A DNA stretch of 64,000 bases from Parelaphostrongylus tenuis (Eukaryota > Nematoda > Chromadorea > Rhabditida > Metastrongylidae): positions 62,001 to 126,000 of the forward strand of contig JAHQIW010005955.1 of the NCBI GenBank assembly GCA_019055375.1, given 5' to 3'. Under the pieces are notes generated by a model. The model did no database searches and was not told the DNA's origin. It saw only the letters and a list, made by a program, of their open reading frames with translations. Of this stretch, positions 1-10,609 are shown one piece after another (the first letter of the stretch is position 1; the number at the start of each line of letters is the position of its first letter). The translations under genes were made by a program, and so were the position numbers.

Positions 1-185
1 GGGCTTGCATGGCACTTAGACCAATGGCACAAAGCCATGTCATATCCCTATCAAATTATTATTGTTTGAGCAAGGTCTATGAAAAAGCGGTAGACTGCAT
101 AAACAAATGAATTTGTTTAGTTTAAGGAATAATCAATTTTATTAGATCGATAATTATGACAATAAGCAAAGTTTATAACAAATTT

Positions 186-860
186 TCAAAATCGTTTTCC
201 TTCCTCCATACATATACAAAGTCGCTTGCTAGAATCTCCACCGATGCTCGCACACGTTTCCACCGTAATTTCGTCCCAAGCCCGTGTCAACGCTGCCTTA
301 AGCTCGTCTATAGTAGCACAGCAAGTAGTGTAAGATCTTTTTCTCCAGTATGGACCACACGGAGGTTTTATTGAGTCAAGAAACGACTAGTTTGACAGCC
401 AAATGTCCTTACCCCAAGAGCCTGAAAACAGCTCTTGACAGACGGCAATGGTTATGCAGCCCGAATGAGCAAGAGCACAGCCCTGATGAAGTGAAAATCC
501 GTCGGAACCAAAGTGTTATGTAGTCCAAGGCTCTGATGCGTAAAGTAAAACTTACTGCTGATAGCTGGCAGCATTGGTTTGACGTTTCGCTTGATGAAGA
601 CTAACGGCATTTTTTCGGGTGACGCAGATGGCGGTCCATGTTATCAGAGATACCGGAAAATGAATGCGCCTATGATTTTTGTCACTGCGGACCTCTAATG
701 ACTCTTTTTGAGAAGTTCACGTCAATTCCCGCAATTGTAGATGGTCCGGCCGTAAATATCTTTTCATCTATACAAAGCATTTGGCAAAAAAAAAACACCA
801 GCTATCGAGCGAATCATTCGGCGGACCGTTGAAAGTCGTTTTTTTTCCACCTTTCTGTTG
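186..860 (-). pseudogene. Tc1/mariner-superfamily transposase relic
   Basis: Read on the minus strand, this is a decayed cut-and-paste transposase of the mariner/DDE_3 kind. A first catalytic aspartate context is visible as DEKIF (Asp codon near 766-768). It is followed by the stretch expected before the second Asp, MPLVFIKRNVK (about 580-615), and by a C-terminal block ATIDELKAALTRAWDEITVE (about 255-315) ending in a stop near 186. These blocks fall in different frames, so several frameshifts and stops separate them, and the usual second DNxxxH and third Asp motifs are not cleanly readable. The N-terminal helix-turn-helix half is missing or unrecognisable above about 860, and I could not place terminal inverted repeats. 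The order and spacing of the blocks make the family assignment fairly safe; activity is excluded. Confidence 0.75.
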
Positions 861-880
861 AGGAAGCAGATGCGATTGAT

Positions 881-1120
881 CTCGTAACTACGCAGTTTAG
901 TTTGTTTATGACAATGTTTTGAACACTCCACTAGCTAATCCCGAGCTTCCCGAGCCGTTTTGCAAATCGAACGCCCCAGATCTCGTTGAACTTAGCAGCA
1001 GACCTTCTGATTGCTTCCGTAATCAGCCAGGTGGTTGGTGGCCTTCTCGAGGATGGTCCCGAATCCCTCAGATCTCGCTGAAATGCTTTACGGCTTTGCA
1101 AACACGTGATGGTTTGATTG
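881..1120. other. Unassigned spacer, somewhat GC-richer than its surroundings
   Basis: Between the mariner relic and the tRNA-like repeat. Short open frames exist on both strands but show no motif, splice site or codon pattern I can support. It may be the 5' flank or body of the tRNA-like repeat that follows. Confidence 0.3.
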
Positions 1121-1257
1121 AAGAATGAGTGGTGGCGCGAATGTACCTCGGTGGGGTAGTGGTGGCTTTGCGGCCCGGCATGGATAGAACGCGGATTCCA
1201 CTCCCGTCTGGATCGTCCTTTTGCTCACCACTCAATTCTCTTAGGTATATATGTAAC
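1121..1257 (+). repeat. Degenerate tRNA-derived short repeat
   Basis: This matches, with many substitutions, the better preserved tRNA-like element at 50.1 kb. Shared parts are the leader AAGAATGAGTGGT, the acceptor-like ACCTCGGTGG, a tRNA-like middle (GGATAGAACGCGG against GGATAAAACGCAGG), and the trailing CTCAATTCTCTTAGGTATAT. The B-box is broken (GGATTCCACTC instead of GGTTCGATTCC). The combination of tRNA-like head and conserved trailing sequence suggests a SINE-like family rather than a working tRNA gene. Confidence 0.6.
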
Positions 1258-2440
1258 AAAATGCAATTTTATCACAACTTTTCCATACCCTGCATTCACT
1301 CAGTTAACATCTCCTGCACTGAAAATCTGTTTAATTACTGTTATAGAAGAAGTCACCGGTGTGTGCTCACACACTATGATGAATGAATTTTACTTGATAT
1401 CACGAAGTCGCGGCTTTTCCGTAATCGGATAGACAAATTTGAGCGGATCTCTATCGCTGGGCAAAGGTTCTCCATCAGGCTAATATAATCAATGAGAGCC
1501 TAATCCCTGTTTTCCAGAAAAACTTTTCTACATTGATCGGGCACTAGCATTAAAATTATGTCTTAGACGCGTAGCGCATTACCGTGCTGATATTTTCCTG
1601 AACAAAGCAATTTTCCTAAGCTATTACTAGCCATTGAATAGCATGAAACTCGGAAAGTTCAAAAATATGATAGCCTTTTGAATAGGTTTTCCTGTAGCAC
1701 TGTAGCAAAGAAAATAAAGTTGCGTTTTACACGCTCTGCTCGTTATCGTGCATTTTCATGCGTACTTTCCACATAAAGGAACTCTTCTCATAGACTACTA
1801 AGAAAATTTTGATAGCGTGAATCTCGAAGATTCAACAACATGCTTGTCTTCGAGAAAAACTTTTTTATAGCTCTGTCTCAAGAAAAATTAAATTTTGTGT
1901 AGCACGCATCGCTAGCTATCGTGAGGAACTTCGTTACTCGAATTCATCAAGATTTACCCTGTCGAGTGATATATAATACCTTATGGAAAGAGCTGTGTCC
2001 TACGAAAGACTTTTGTCCTGCCAAATAGAAGCACGTTAACGCGTGACGTGTGTGAAGCACTTTTTTTTATCGCCGTAGCATTGTTATAACACATTTTTCA
2101 GAGCATGTGTTCATTTTAGAATTGTTGAGATTTTAATTTTTCAGCGCTTACTAAAAATCTAGTGGAAATATTTTGCCTAGAAAAAGATCTTCTTGCAAGG
2201 ATGCTTGCCAGATAACGAAAATGATCAAGAAATGATTTTGAAATAAGGCGCAAAGTTATTTACAATATTCGATAGCCTTCCCTAATCATTGTGTTTTAGA
2301 ATTATAAATACATTGAATAAAAAGTTCGTTTGACCGAAACAACCCGATGAGGAAGCATTACTTGTTCATTTATTGATTCATGCTGTGCATGTGCTTTGAC
2401 AACTTTTGGTTCTTATGAAGCACTAAGAAATCCGTCAAAA
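1258..2440. repeat. Intergenic, with decayed tandem-like repeat units (about 1580-2110)
   Basis: No gene is visible. From about 1580 a pattern recurs with a period of roughly 150-190 bp. Each unit has 'tagcactgtagcaaag' or 'tagctctgtctcaag', then 'aaaataaagttgcgtttta', then a CGCTCGTTATCGTG-like block. Very similar units occur at 37.8-38.3 kb and more weakly at 47.4-48.2 kb, so this is a dispersed satellite-like family. Unit boundaries and copy number are approximate. Confidence 0.4.
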
Positions 2441-3010
2441 AAGCCAAAAATATTTCTGGAATTCCTGAGATTTGGTCTATCCTTTGGCTCTTAAATCTCC
2501 AAGAGAAAAGCTTTGCTCAGCAGAAGATTTTCGCATGTGGAACAAAATATTATTCTTGCTCTGTCAGCACAATAAGAAGATTTTCTTGAAAGCAAGATAT
2601 ACCCTTCAAATTCTTCTGAATCGCGCTATCGATTTACCATTTAAATATTAAAAACGATCGAAAATTACGCTTTCTCAAGGGATCGAAGTGAGGACGATGT
2701 ACCAAATGCTTGGAAGAGATAAATAAATTATTGATATACTTGAAATTTGATCTATCGATTGATTATTGAAACTCCGACGAAAAGCTTTGCTCAGCGAGAA
2801 ATCTTTCAATGAGGAAGAAAATATTATTTTTGCTCTTTCAGCGCAGTAAGAAGTATTTTGAAGGTGAGATGTGCCATTCAAATTATTTTGATTTGTAATA
2901 TCGAACAGCTATTTGAGCATTGAAATAGATTAAGAAGTACGTCTTCTACAAAGGATAGAAACGACGATCAGATAACGGAAATGTACCAGAGAGTATTAAT
3001 GATTGAAGTA
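2441..3010 (+). repeat. Two tandem units of a ~300 bp repeat family
   Basis: Two diverged copies in the same orientation (about 2450-2690 and 2700-3000). Each carries, in order, a 'gaaatttgatctatcgatt'-like block, an 'aaagctttgctcagc' block, a 'ttgctctttcagcgca' block, a 'gaaggtgagatgtgccattc' block and a 'ggatcgaagtgagg' block. The same unit appears four times at 22.1-23.4 kb. No coding potential is seen. Confidence 0.55.
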
Positions 3011-3254
3011 GCACTAAGCATCAAATCATTTTCAGAAGCTCGACAATTGTCTTCCAGGTAAATGTTGAACAGGGATGGACAAGATGTACGGCGTGTGACT
3101 AAGAAAAAATACACGCCGATATTAGTGCGCTTAGTGTACTTTGCATTTGAAGTCCCGACGCTGCTAAAATGCTATTTCACTGTACTAAAGTTCAATTAAT
3201 CGAAAAGATTGTGTGATCATTCGATTGCCATTGTTCATGTAGTTGCCATCAATT

Positions 3255-3670
3255 TATTCGAAACTCCATCTACCAACAGAACGTGAAACATCACTTGGAC
3301 AATAACTGTTCATGAGCGAACACAATGTTGATGTCACTTTTTTACTTGGATACTTGTCCGGCCAGTCATCACTGGTAGTGCGGGCCCAGTATAGTTTCTT
3401 TCCGTTTTTCTGTGGCACAACTGTCGTCCATGGTGGTTCCGCTTCGAGCATGGTGACGTAAGCGGGGCCCATTCTGTTACTCTAAACTCGTTGCCATCCG
3501 TGGATGCAGATGATTAATGTTGGTCATAAACACATCCTCCCATCGTTTGTGTAGCCTTCCGAGAGGACGCTTGCATCTTGGAGTCCACTCCGCCGTTCTT
3601 TTCGTCCGTTATCTGTTCTTCTTATTATATGACCGTTCCATCTGCGTTTCGCTATCAGTGTATATATTTC
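3255..3670 (-). pseudogene. RTE-2 family retrotransposon, 3' end fragment
   Basis: The minus strand encodes the C-terminal tail of an RTE-type reverse transcriptase. After a degraded start, RTAEWTPRCKRPLGRLHKRW corresponds to the block usually read as R-D-x-K-R-P-x-G-R-P-P-x-R-W in these elements. It is followed by a WTTVV-like stretch and the terminal LAGQVSK. The untranslated tail carries GTATCCAAGTAAA, which matches the tails of the other RTE-2 copies at 31.5 and 55.5 kb. The endonuclease, palm and fingers are all absent, the usual 5' truncation of a non-LTR element. Frameshifts are present. Confidence 0.7.
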
Positions 3671-3864
3671 AATATATTATATGAGGTTGATATTATGCTA
3701 ATTACTAGGTTGAGGCAGAGTTTCTTGACACTCGAGATAAGCTCAAATTTTTTCAAATTTCATGCTTGTTTTATGCAGTATCGGTGGTTATAAACTTATG
3801 CTAATATCTCGGGAATATTTCTGTAAAAAACTCCTACGGCAACGTTAATATACGATACATCAAA

Positions 3865-3987
3865 ATGAAACACTCGACATTGATTAGCCGAAAGCTTGCG
3901 CTATTTCAGCAAGACAATGCCAATCCGGAAGCTTGCAGACCGCTCCACCAGATCGTGGATAATGATGGTCTTTGTTTTGAAGAATAA
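3865..3987 (+). pseudogene. Mariner transposase scrap with internal deletion
   Basis: One short open frame reads LISRKLALFQQDNANP, then jumps to CRPLHQIVDNDGLCFEE and a stop. The first part is the second catalytic Asp context of mariner (the usual form is H-Q-D-N-A-R-P-H). The second part is the extreme C-terminus (usually R-W-Q-x-V-x-D-x-D-G-x-Y-F). About 100 residues that normally lie between them, including the third Asp, are missing, so this is an internally deleted copy. The A+T-rich tail after the stop fits a mariner 3' end. It is not the same element as the relic at 186-860, which is on the other strand. Confidence 0.65.
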
Positions 3988-4348
3988 ATATTGTTGTTTT
4001 TGATTGTATTTGTATATAAGCTCTAAATTTCGCGTGTCAAGGTGCTGGACGAATGTCAAGGAACTTTTTTCCTCAACCAAATACTTACAGCTGCTAATGT
4101 ATCAGAGGTATTTATTTCCCTCAGATATTGATAAAATCATGATGACTGCAACTTAATGACCCAAATACCTCTATAACACTGACTAGAAAGTAATACGACT
4201 TAGATTTCAGTTACCTTGGAAAAAAGGCTCTCGTATAAGTATACAGTATGCATATGAGTACATATTCCCATATATATTCACCCTCTTATTTTAAATCATC
4301 TCAGTTATCTGTTCAAAGAAGCTGTTTCGTCTATCTACTCTGTTTCAG

Positions 4349-4576
4349 ACAATTCCGATCAGTGTGCTTTTTGTCATCGATACGATAATGTTCAATTTGC
4401 TTCCAGTTATTGGAATAACCGGTTATCCGCGTTTTTACGTCTCCGCTTTGGGAAATCTCATCATGATTTCCACTAGCATGTCCTCACCGGTCATGCTGTT
4501 CCTTTTCAATCGAGATGTGCGAAAACTTGCTCGTAATTTATTTCGGCGTAGTACAATTTCGGTCTTACAGTTGTGA
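4349..4576 (+). pseudogene. Serpentine receptor last exon (TM6-TM7 and tail)
   Basis: A clean acceptor, TTTCAG at about 4343-4348, opens a 75-codon frame that ends in TGA. It contains two hydrophobic segments. The first is TIPISVLFVIDTIMFN plus LLPVIGITG (TM6-like); the second is YVSALGNLIMISTSMSSPVM plus LFLF (TM7-like). They are followed by the basic tail NRDVRKLARNLFRR, the layout of a nematode chemosensory GPCR C-terminus. The receptor class cannot be fixed from this exon, and it lacks the AGIFVN-type TM7 of the Srsx copies elsewhere in the window. No upstream exons are recognisable within 4 kb; instead there is a mariner scrap. I therefore treat it as an orphan exon of a broken gene. The exon itself is undamaged, so a gene with a very long upstream intron remains possible. 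Confidence 0.55.
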
Positions 4577-7028
4577 TAGCAACTACGAAAGGGGCATTGT
4601 AATCAATTAATTAGTTAAAGGTAATTGCTGAAAAAATGCTTGGAAGTTCTGCGAATAATGTGGAAACTAAGCAAACGAGAGTATCGTGAGCTCCTCATAT
4701 CCTTTTCACTTCCGTGAAGGAAGTAGCAGTTTTCAGTCTCAGCAACTTCAGCTGTCCACATTGGTGCAACCCGTTCCATACGGCAACAGATGTCGCTGCG
4801 CACACCGTAAATCTCAAAGCGGCGCGCGAATTTCCCTACTTCATTAAAGACTTTCTTCTGTTTCAAAATAAATTCTGGGTTTGTTGCTCTATTTCGATAA
4901 ATCACAACTTACTCTATACGCCTATATGCTTTTGGAGCATGTATAGCTCTTATGCCTGTAGAAAAACGCTACTTTACTTCGCAATTGTACTGTTTTTGGC
5001 ATTCAATCAGTTGTGATTAGTTGTAAAAAAGATATTACCATATAAATCTTAACGTTTTGGTCATTTTTACCACATACAACACTTAAAAGCTGTCACATCG
5101 GTTGAAAAATGGAAAACAATGATTAGATCTTCGAAAATGATACTGTGTACCGCATGTGATATCATTGCATCGATAACTCTCAAGATTTTTGTATCATTAA
5201 TGAGCTTAAGAGCTGCGATTCAAATGAACCTTGAAACAGAACTCTTTCTTTGTTTTATGTGCATCTTTATATATCTACTTGTACTTCACTACGCATATTA
5301 TTTGACGTTACAACCTTTGCCACTGAACATGACATGTGAATTTGGGTGTTCTACGTGTGCTTTTGATTACCCTCAAGGAGCTTTCCTGTGCCATCCTCAA
5401 AATTCTAATCTATCAAAATAATCAAAATACGACCACATCCAAATGTATGGTCTACCATCAGTAGGCCGAAAGGCTAGTCCTCTCAACTACTTCTCATGGG
5501 TATCCTTCTCTACTTTCATATCTACGATAGACACTTTATCGATTTCTAGAATTTATTTATGGTTCATATATCGAAAATGAGTTGAATACTTTTGCGCTAC
5601 AGAAGAACATTACGCAAAAAACACATATGTGTTCAATGATATTGATAAGGGCTTCGCTTTTCTTGTTTGTTCAATGTTCTCACTCGGGATTCACTGTTTT
5701 TGAAGATGCGCCTTCGAAAATGGTTGATATAGGAAACTACGCGCCAATCTGGCATTCGCAGGCTACAAAAAAGCAGTAGCCTTTTTGAATACATCCTGTA
5801 ATGAACTCCACTGTACCCAATCTCATGAAAAGGAAGGCCGATGGAAAGCTAAATGGTAGGTGGTCATAGAAAGTACCGTACCCTGTACGTACCTATCGTA
5901 CCCTGTTCTTTCATCAGGATGGGAAATGTTCAAGGAAATGGTCGGTTCACATGCAAAAAACCAGCCGACTTCTGCGAACTGCGCACAAGTGGTATTTGGA
6001 GGTTGATCGCTTAACAGACATCTCTATTGTAAGTGAAAGACTGATGAGCAGATGGAGACTGTCCACTCTCAGAAAATAGGCGAAGAGAAGAGGCAATGGA
6101 AGCTAGAAATATGCGCATTTACAAAGGGTATAGTCTTCCTATTGACAAATAGAGACTGTTTTGACGTATGAGAGTATTTTCTACTAAAATTGCCTGGAGA
6201 AATCTCTTTAGCAATATACAATCTTTTGTGACGTTAAAGTGTTTCAACCATTTGAATTCTTTGTATGTCTTCTAACAAAACCATTCGTGGAGTTCAAAGT
6301 AGAGGATAGTTACATCAAACCCAGGTGTATTTTTCTCCCCGTTGGTACAGCGCACTATAACAGTGATTTGATAAACCATGGAGGTTGATAAAATCTCCAT
6401 TTTTTATGCTATCGAGTCACAGCTAATAGTTTATTGTAGAAGCAAGAAGTACTACTTGCTTATTGTAAGAAATACAAATTCAACGCAACAAGAGTGAAAA
6501 ATTGACTGGCGTTATTACGTGAGCGAAGCTAGCTTGTTGTTGACTGATGTTGACTGTATGAGTTGACGGTTGCCGAATATTTTGTGCTCAAAATCTATAT
6601 CATCAATGGAAAGTTTTGGAAGTTTGGGTGAAGAAAATTCGCCCTCTACGAAGAAGTACGCCACAAAATGATAATACAGGCTCTGTCATGGCTTACACCG
6701 GCGACATACTACAATACTCTCCAGATAACTAACTTCCAGAGTTAGGAACTTCCATTGTAGGAAGAATATTTTCGAATTACACTCTAACAATATCACTGAG
6801 AGAAATGTGGAAAATCCGAGGGCGTAGTTTTTTTTGAACAATAGAAATTTCTGCGTGACTTAGAGTTCTTTTATTAGGAATTCGCTTACAGAAGTCTCCC
6901 ACAATACCCTCTCTTTTTATAGCGATAATGCTCTCTCAGAATCAGAACTTTACTATGTGACTGCTAATAAAGTCCATAGTGAAGTTCAAACAACGGGTTA
7001 ATAACAGTAAAAGCAAAATATTATCTTC
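4577..7028. other. Intergenic, no supported gene
   Basis: Short open frames of up to about 100 codons occur on both strands (for example at 4714-5016 and 5119-5421). They have no recognised domain, no convincing splice context and no copy elsewhere in the window. A short imperfect direct repeat of TACCGTACCCTG and CTATCGTACCCTGTTC lies near 5873-5912. Confidence 0.4.
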
Positions 7029-7099
7029 TTTTAATATGCCTTGCAATCATTTTTGAGCCCCGCATGTCAGTGGTCTGTCAATGAGGGCTGAGTTATAGA

Positions 7100-7142
7100 G
7101 CCCGATACACGTGTTTCGATCTTGCGATCTCGTCAGTCGGGC
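7100..7142 (-). ncRNA. Hammerhead ribozyme, type I, best-preserved copy
   Basis: On the minus strand every part of a type I hammerhead can be read in order. Stem I 5' strand is GCCCGA, the core is CUGACGA, stem II is GAUC closed by a GCAA (GNRA) tetraloop and GAUC, and the second core is GAA. Stem III is the minimal ACACGUGU (2 bp, A15.1-U16.1 and C15.2-G16.2, with a 4-nt loop), the cleavage nucleotide is A after GU, and stem I 3' strand is UCGGGC. Stem I is six perfect pairs. The expected cut lies between plus positions 7106 and 7105. Such a short stem III is usually weak as a monomer; the self-complementary loop would allow dimers, as reported for the minimal hammerheads of Penelope-like elements. 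Self-cleavage is inferred, not shown. Confidence 0.82.
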
Positions 7143-7341
7143 AGTTACTATTTCTCGTCTTTTGCTAATCTCTGTGGGTGCTCCATATTGAATATACTAG
7201 CCACGAGAAATCGAGTGTACAACACTCTGTGTTTGGTGAGTTTTTCACTGGACATAGAGTGTAAAACGTTCGTCGTCGCTAACTCTTAGTGTGGGGACTG
7301 GAGCACTCACAGAGATTAGCAAAAGGCGAGAAAGGGCAACT

Positions 7342-7384
7342 GCCCGACTGACGAGATCGCAATGTCGAAACACGTGTATCGGGC
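7342..7384 (+). ncRNA. Hammerhead ribozyme, type I, mirror copy in right arm
   Basis: This is the plus-strand partner of the ribozyme at 7100-7142, with identical stem I (GCCCGA with UCGGGC), core CUGACGA, GAA, stem III ACACGUGU and cleavage A. Stem II differs: GAUC-GCAA-UGUC keeps G-C, A-U and U-G pairs but loses the fourth. The catalytic core is intact, so it may still cleave. The expected cut is after 7378. It lies in the right arm of the palindromic element, so transcription from either side would make a sense hammerhead. Confidence 0.75.
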
Positions 7385-7454
7385 TCTATAAGTCAGCGCT
7401 CATTGACAGACCACTGACATGCATGGCTCAAAAATGATTGCAAGGCACATTGAA

Positions 7455-8619
7455 TTTTGAGCTGTGGTCTTAAGAAAACACTCGAAACGAATGTTATGAA
7501 ATCTTTTTTTAGTTACTACAACATACCTGCTATATTTTTATTACAAAGCAAGCTCAATATCGAGATCACTTTTAAGGTACCGAACGCCTACATAAATATG
7601 GACGAAGGAGAAAAAGTTTGATAACAGTCAAAAATGAGCTCCTTCTAAGTAAGGATGTTCTTTACTCATGGAAACGTAGAACCTTTTTATTTAATACGTG
7701 GTCTTTCTCACTCCCAAAAAAAAACGTGCAGAAGTCTTTCCAGTAATAACATATCTTTGTGTGGTAATAAAGTGCCTTTAACATAAACTTTCTACTCATG
7801 GTACCAAGATGGTCCTATGCAGTCCAAGCGGCATCCTAGCTACTATGGGCGCAAAACGTAAACTTCTTCTCGCTCTTACAGCGCTCTATGGAAGGCCATC
7901 CACGGATGACTTATTGAGCAAATAAAGCAAATCTAGTGTGAAGCATAGTTTTACTTCCGCTGTTACAACTCAATAAAAGAACTTTTTGAAACCAAGGACA
8001 TCAATGACATTTCCGAGATTTGTGCTTTCGAATAATTACTGAAAAGTTAAGAAAAAAATTTTGTCTATTGGGAAAGGGTTCTAGAACGTCGTGTACCAGC
8101 ACATGTACACGCCGTCCCGAGCGGGTTACAAATGTATATCAAAATTATAATGCTATAAGCTCCAAAATGATGGTCATCGACATGAGGTTATTGACTACTT
8201 GCTTTAGCCTACTGAGAGGTCATAACTTCATGGCTGTATTCTGCGATACTTGTTAGCTCTAGAAAAATCTGTTGTCTTATGAGCCACTATACTGCTGTGC
8301 GAACTGTCCAGATTATTTCATGAAAGCACGTGATGTAACCGATGAAGAAAATGAAATTTTTTTGCTAGCTTCTTATCAAGACCGCATAAAGACAAGGACG
8401 GTTACAAGGTGAAGAGCTGCAAAAAGGTTCGGTAATGTCATTTCCGTAAATTCTAACACTAAGAAATAAGCACCAAGTTTTTTAGCCTGAACTAATTACA
8501 GTTGCACGACTTCAGATTGTTCAATTGCGCATTTTCTGGCGAATATTTTGGTATACAATGTGCGCATACTTGCATTAAGGTGGAGCTGTTGTGGAACAAA
8601 TTAACTTGCCATTCATGTA
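7455..8619. other. Intergenic, no supported gene
   Basis: AT-rich sequence with stop codons in all frames. I see no domain, tRNA or repeat with a partner elsewhere in the window. Confidence 0.4.
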
Positions 8620-8832
8620 CGAATGGCGCGTAGGGGAAAATGCTAATGAAGCGGCGCGCAAGATTAAGAGACTTCCAGAGGGCGAGCCAAGAGCGACTGA
8701 TCCTCCAAACTGGCCTCTCCAGCTTTGAACCTTGCGAGCCACTTCCTGGCCTTCTTTTCTGCACCGTATCATCGCCTCAAGCACCATAAATCTTGCGCGC
8801 CGCTTCATTAGCATTTTCTTACGGGCCATTCG
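8620..8832. repeat. Foldback (MITE-like) inverted repeat, ~213 bp
   Basis: The 44 bp at 8620-8663 and the 42 bp at 8791-8832 are reverse complements with only a few differences. Both contain the GC-rich core GCTAATGAAGCGGCGCGCAA or its complement. About 127 bp of unique DNA separates them. The left flank also holds a short palindrome, GCCATTCATGTACGAATGGC (8608-8627). There is no coding content, and target-site duplications could not be assigned. The arms' GC content contrasts with the surrounding AT-rich DNA. It is unrelated in sequence to the hammerhead palindromes. Confidence 0.7.
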
Positions 8833-9935
8833 GTAATGAGTAGCAGGCGAATGTATTTTCAAGACAGCTCTATCTTTAAGCGAGTACAGGCTTGTATACC
8901 AGAATATTCACAAGAAAATGCAACTGAACGACGCCAAAATCACGCAGTTGTGACTACTTCTGCTTAACAGATTTGGTGTTGATTGCTGTGGGGCTGAAAT
9001 TCATGGAACAATAAAAATTCAAAAAGAGATTTCCCTCCACTGATTCCGTCCCTTGTTTCTCCTACATCACTAAAAACTGCTCTAGATACTGCCTCAGGCT
9101 GCACTGAACAAAATAATTAGCAGAGAGTCTATAGAAATCCCTATCATGAACTGGTCTAACTGAAATTAGACTACAAAAGTAGGAATGAACAGAGCTAATG
9201 TAACTACAAAAATGCTGTGTTGTGACTACGATTTTTTGTGTTGAATCCTGCTAATTTATAATTAAGTGGGGAGGTCAGGGTTATCTCTGCAAATTTTCGA
9301 GAACACAATTTCAAAACAGAAGTAAAATATTTAGAAGAGATGCGAGCATGATATTGTTTACTTTGCACTGCAAAGTGGGCATGGTAATACACAAAACTGC
9401 TCTTCCAAAAATAGATAAAGGACTAGTCGTCCATATCGTTATTCAGATTTGTCTGTCGAGTTTCAACGGCGTATAACATATTGGAGAAAACAATGATTTG
9501 AGAAAGCAACGGAGCTTTCACTCAAATTTATGCCAGTTACCAACGATGGACTTAGACCTTGACCAATATCACAGCAGAGTATGAAAAAACATAAGAAGTT
9601 TCGGGTTAGCTGTCGTTCAGAAGTTGTTAATCGAACGCACTGTATATCATGCCTAGAGTAAGTTACCAAGTTCATGTGCTTAAGAATTCTTTACTACATA
9701 ATATCGATGGTGTGTTTGTGACTCCAAAACTATTCTGGCATTATCAAATTCACCATCTATGAGCAATCAATGGATAATCTCTATAACCTAGGTCGATCTT
9801 GTCACTGGACATGTAGTGATTTATTATCTCTGCAGCGTAAACTGATTTGCACACGCAGTGTATCATTTTCGTCGCCGATTGGTTTTTTTAATGGGTATAT
9901 TCCGTTACAAGGGTTTGGCTCAGACGAAAGGCATC
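8833..9935. other. Intergenic, no supported gene
   Basis: Only short frames without motifs. No repeat recognised. Confidence 0.35.
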
Positions 9936-9978
9936 GGGCTACTGATGAGGCTGAGAGACTGGAACACGTGCCTAGCAC
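9936..9978 (+). ncRNA. Decayed hammerhead ribozyme copy
   Basis: The order is preserved but damaged. Stem I 5' strand is GGGCUA, the core is CUGAUGA, and then comes a loop region that no longer pairs well as stem II. Next is GAACACG (one A missing from the GAA-A junction), GUGCC where GUGUC is expected, and stem I 3' strand UAGCAC, which still makes five of six pairs. The downstream sequence ACUUUAUA resembles the flank of the copy at 25.9 kb. Probably an inactive relic of the same family. Confidence 0.35.
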
Positions 9979-10609
9979 TTTATATGTGTCATAACAGGCT
10001 TCATGAAAAGCTCAAAATATGATTTCAGATTATATTCTAATGTTCTTCCGTCTTCATAAGGCGTCTCCTGAGAAGATTCTCAGTCTCTCAAACTACAGTA
10101 ATTTCAAGTCATCGACCTATGAAAGACGATGAACATAAGAACGAGTATACACTACTCAAAAGGTTAGATCCTCATTATATTTTGTAGGAAAATCCTGATC
10201 ACGAAATGTCAGTGGGATTTCTTGTCTATGCAGCCGCTGGCCATATCATCTACTCACACGAGTTTTTTTCGATGGTGGGAGATGACCATCGGATATCTTA
10301 GTCTCCTATCGCTAGATCAATGACACTGCCGCAAACTGAAGATTGTGACCATTTCACATCTCCAAAACAGGGTCATTTTATGTTGGGAGTGAATACTGCA
10401 TTTTCTATGCAAGGATGTTGTTCAATCGTGATGAGTCAACGCACTCTTGTCATAAAACGGAAAGAAAAATTAAGGACATCAGTCATTTTCCCCAATTACT
10501 GCAATCATTTCCTTTTCCATCAATGTTCATATCTACTGCATATCAATCACCGTTTTTTCATTGTGCGGATCCCGTACTCTAGCATTGAATTCGTTTATTC
10601 GTCTTTTTC
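9979..10609. other. Intergenic, possible tail of the decayed hammerhead element
   Basis: The first ~50 bp (GGCTTCATGAAAAGCTCAAA) resembles the flank that follows the hammerheads at 7.4 and 46.9 kb. The rest has no recognisable feature. Confidence 0.3.

Larger units (their letters stand above)
7029..7454. mobile_element. Palindromic element with a hammerhead ribozyme in each arm
   Basis: Two arms of about 155 bp (7029-7186 and 7299-7454) are reverse complements with few mismatches, around a 112 bp unique centre. Each arm holds one complete hammerhead motif pointing outward: 7100-7142 on minus and 7342-7384 on plus. Downstream of each ribozyme is a conserved arm with TATAAGTCAGCGCTC, ACTGACATGCATGGCTC and AAAAATGATTGCAAGG. 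Part of this flank recurs at 45.1 and 46.9 kb. The centre recurs at 46.69-46.80 kb, so this is one repeat family. No protein is encoded, so mobilisation would need an enzyme from elsewhere. Confidence 0.8.

Noticed and set aside
5119..5421. 100-codon plus-strand frame with one hydrophobic stretch and several cysteines
   Set aside because: No signal of splicing, no known domain, no homolog in the window; frames of this length are common by chance here.
6038..6080. CUGAUGAGCAGAUGG as a possible hammerhead core
   Set aside because: No GAAA follows at the right distance and no stem I pairing exists.
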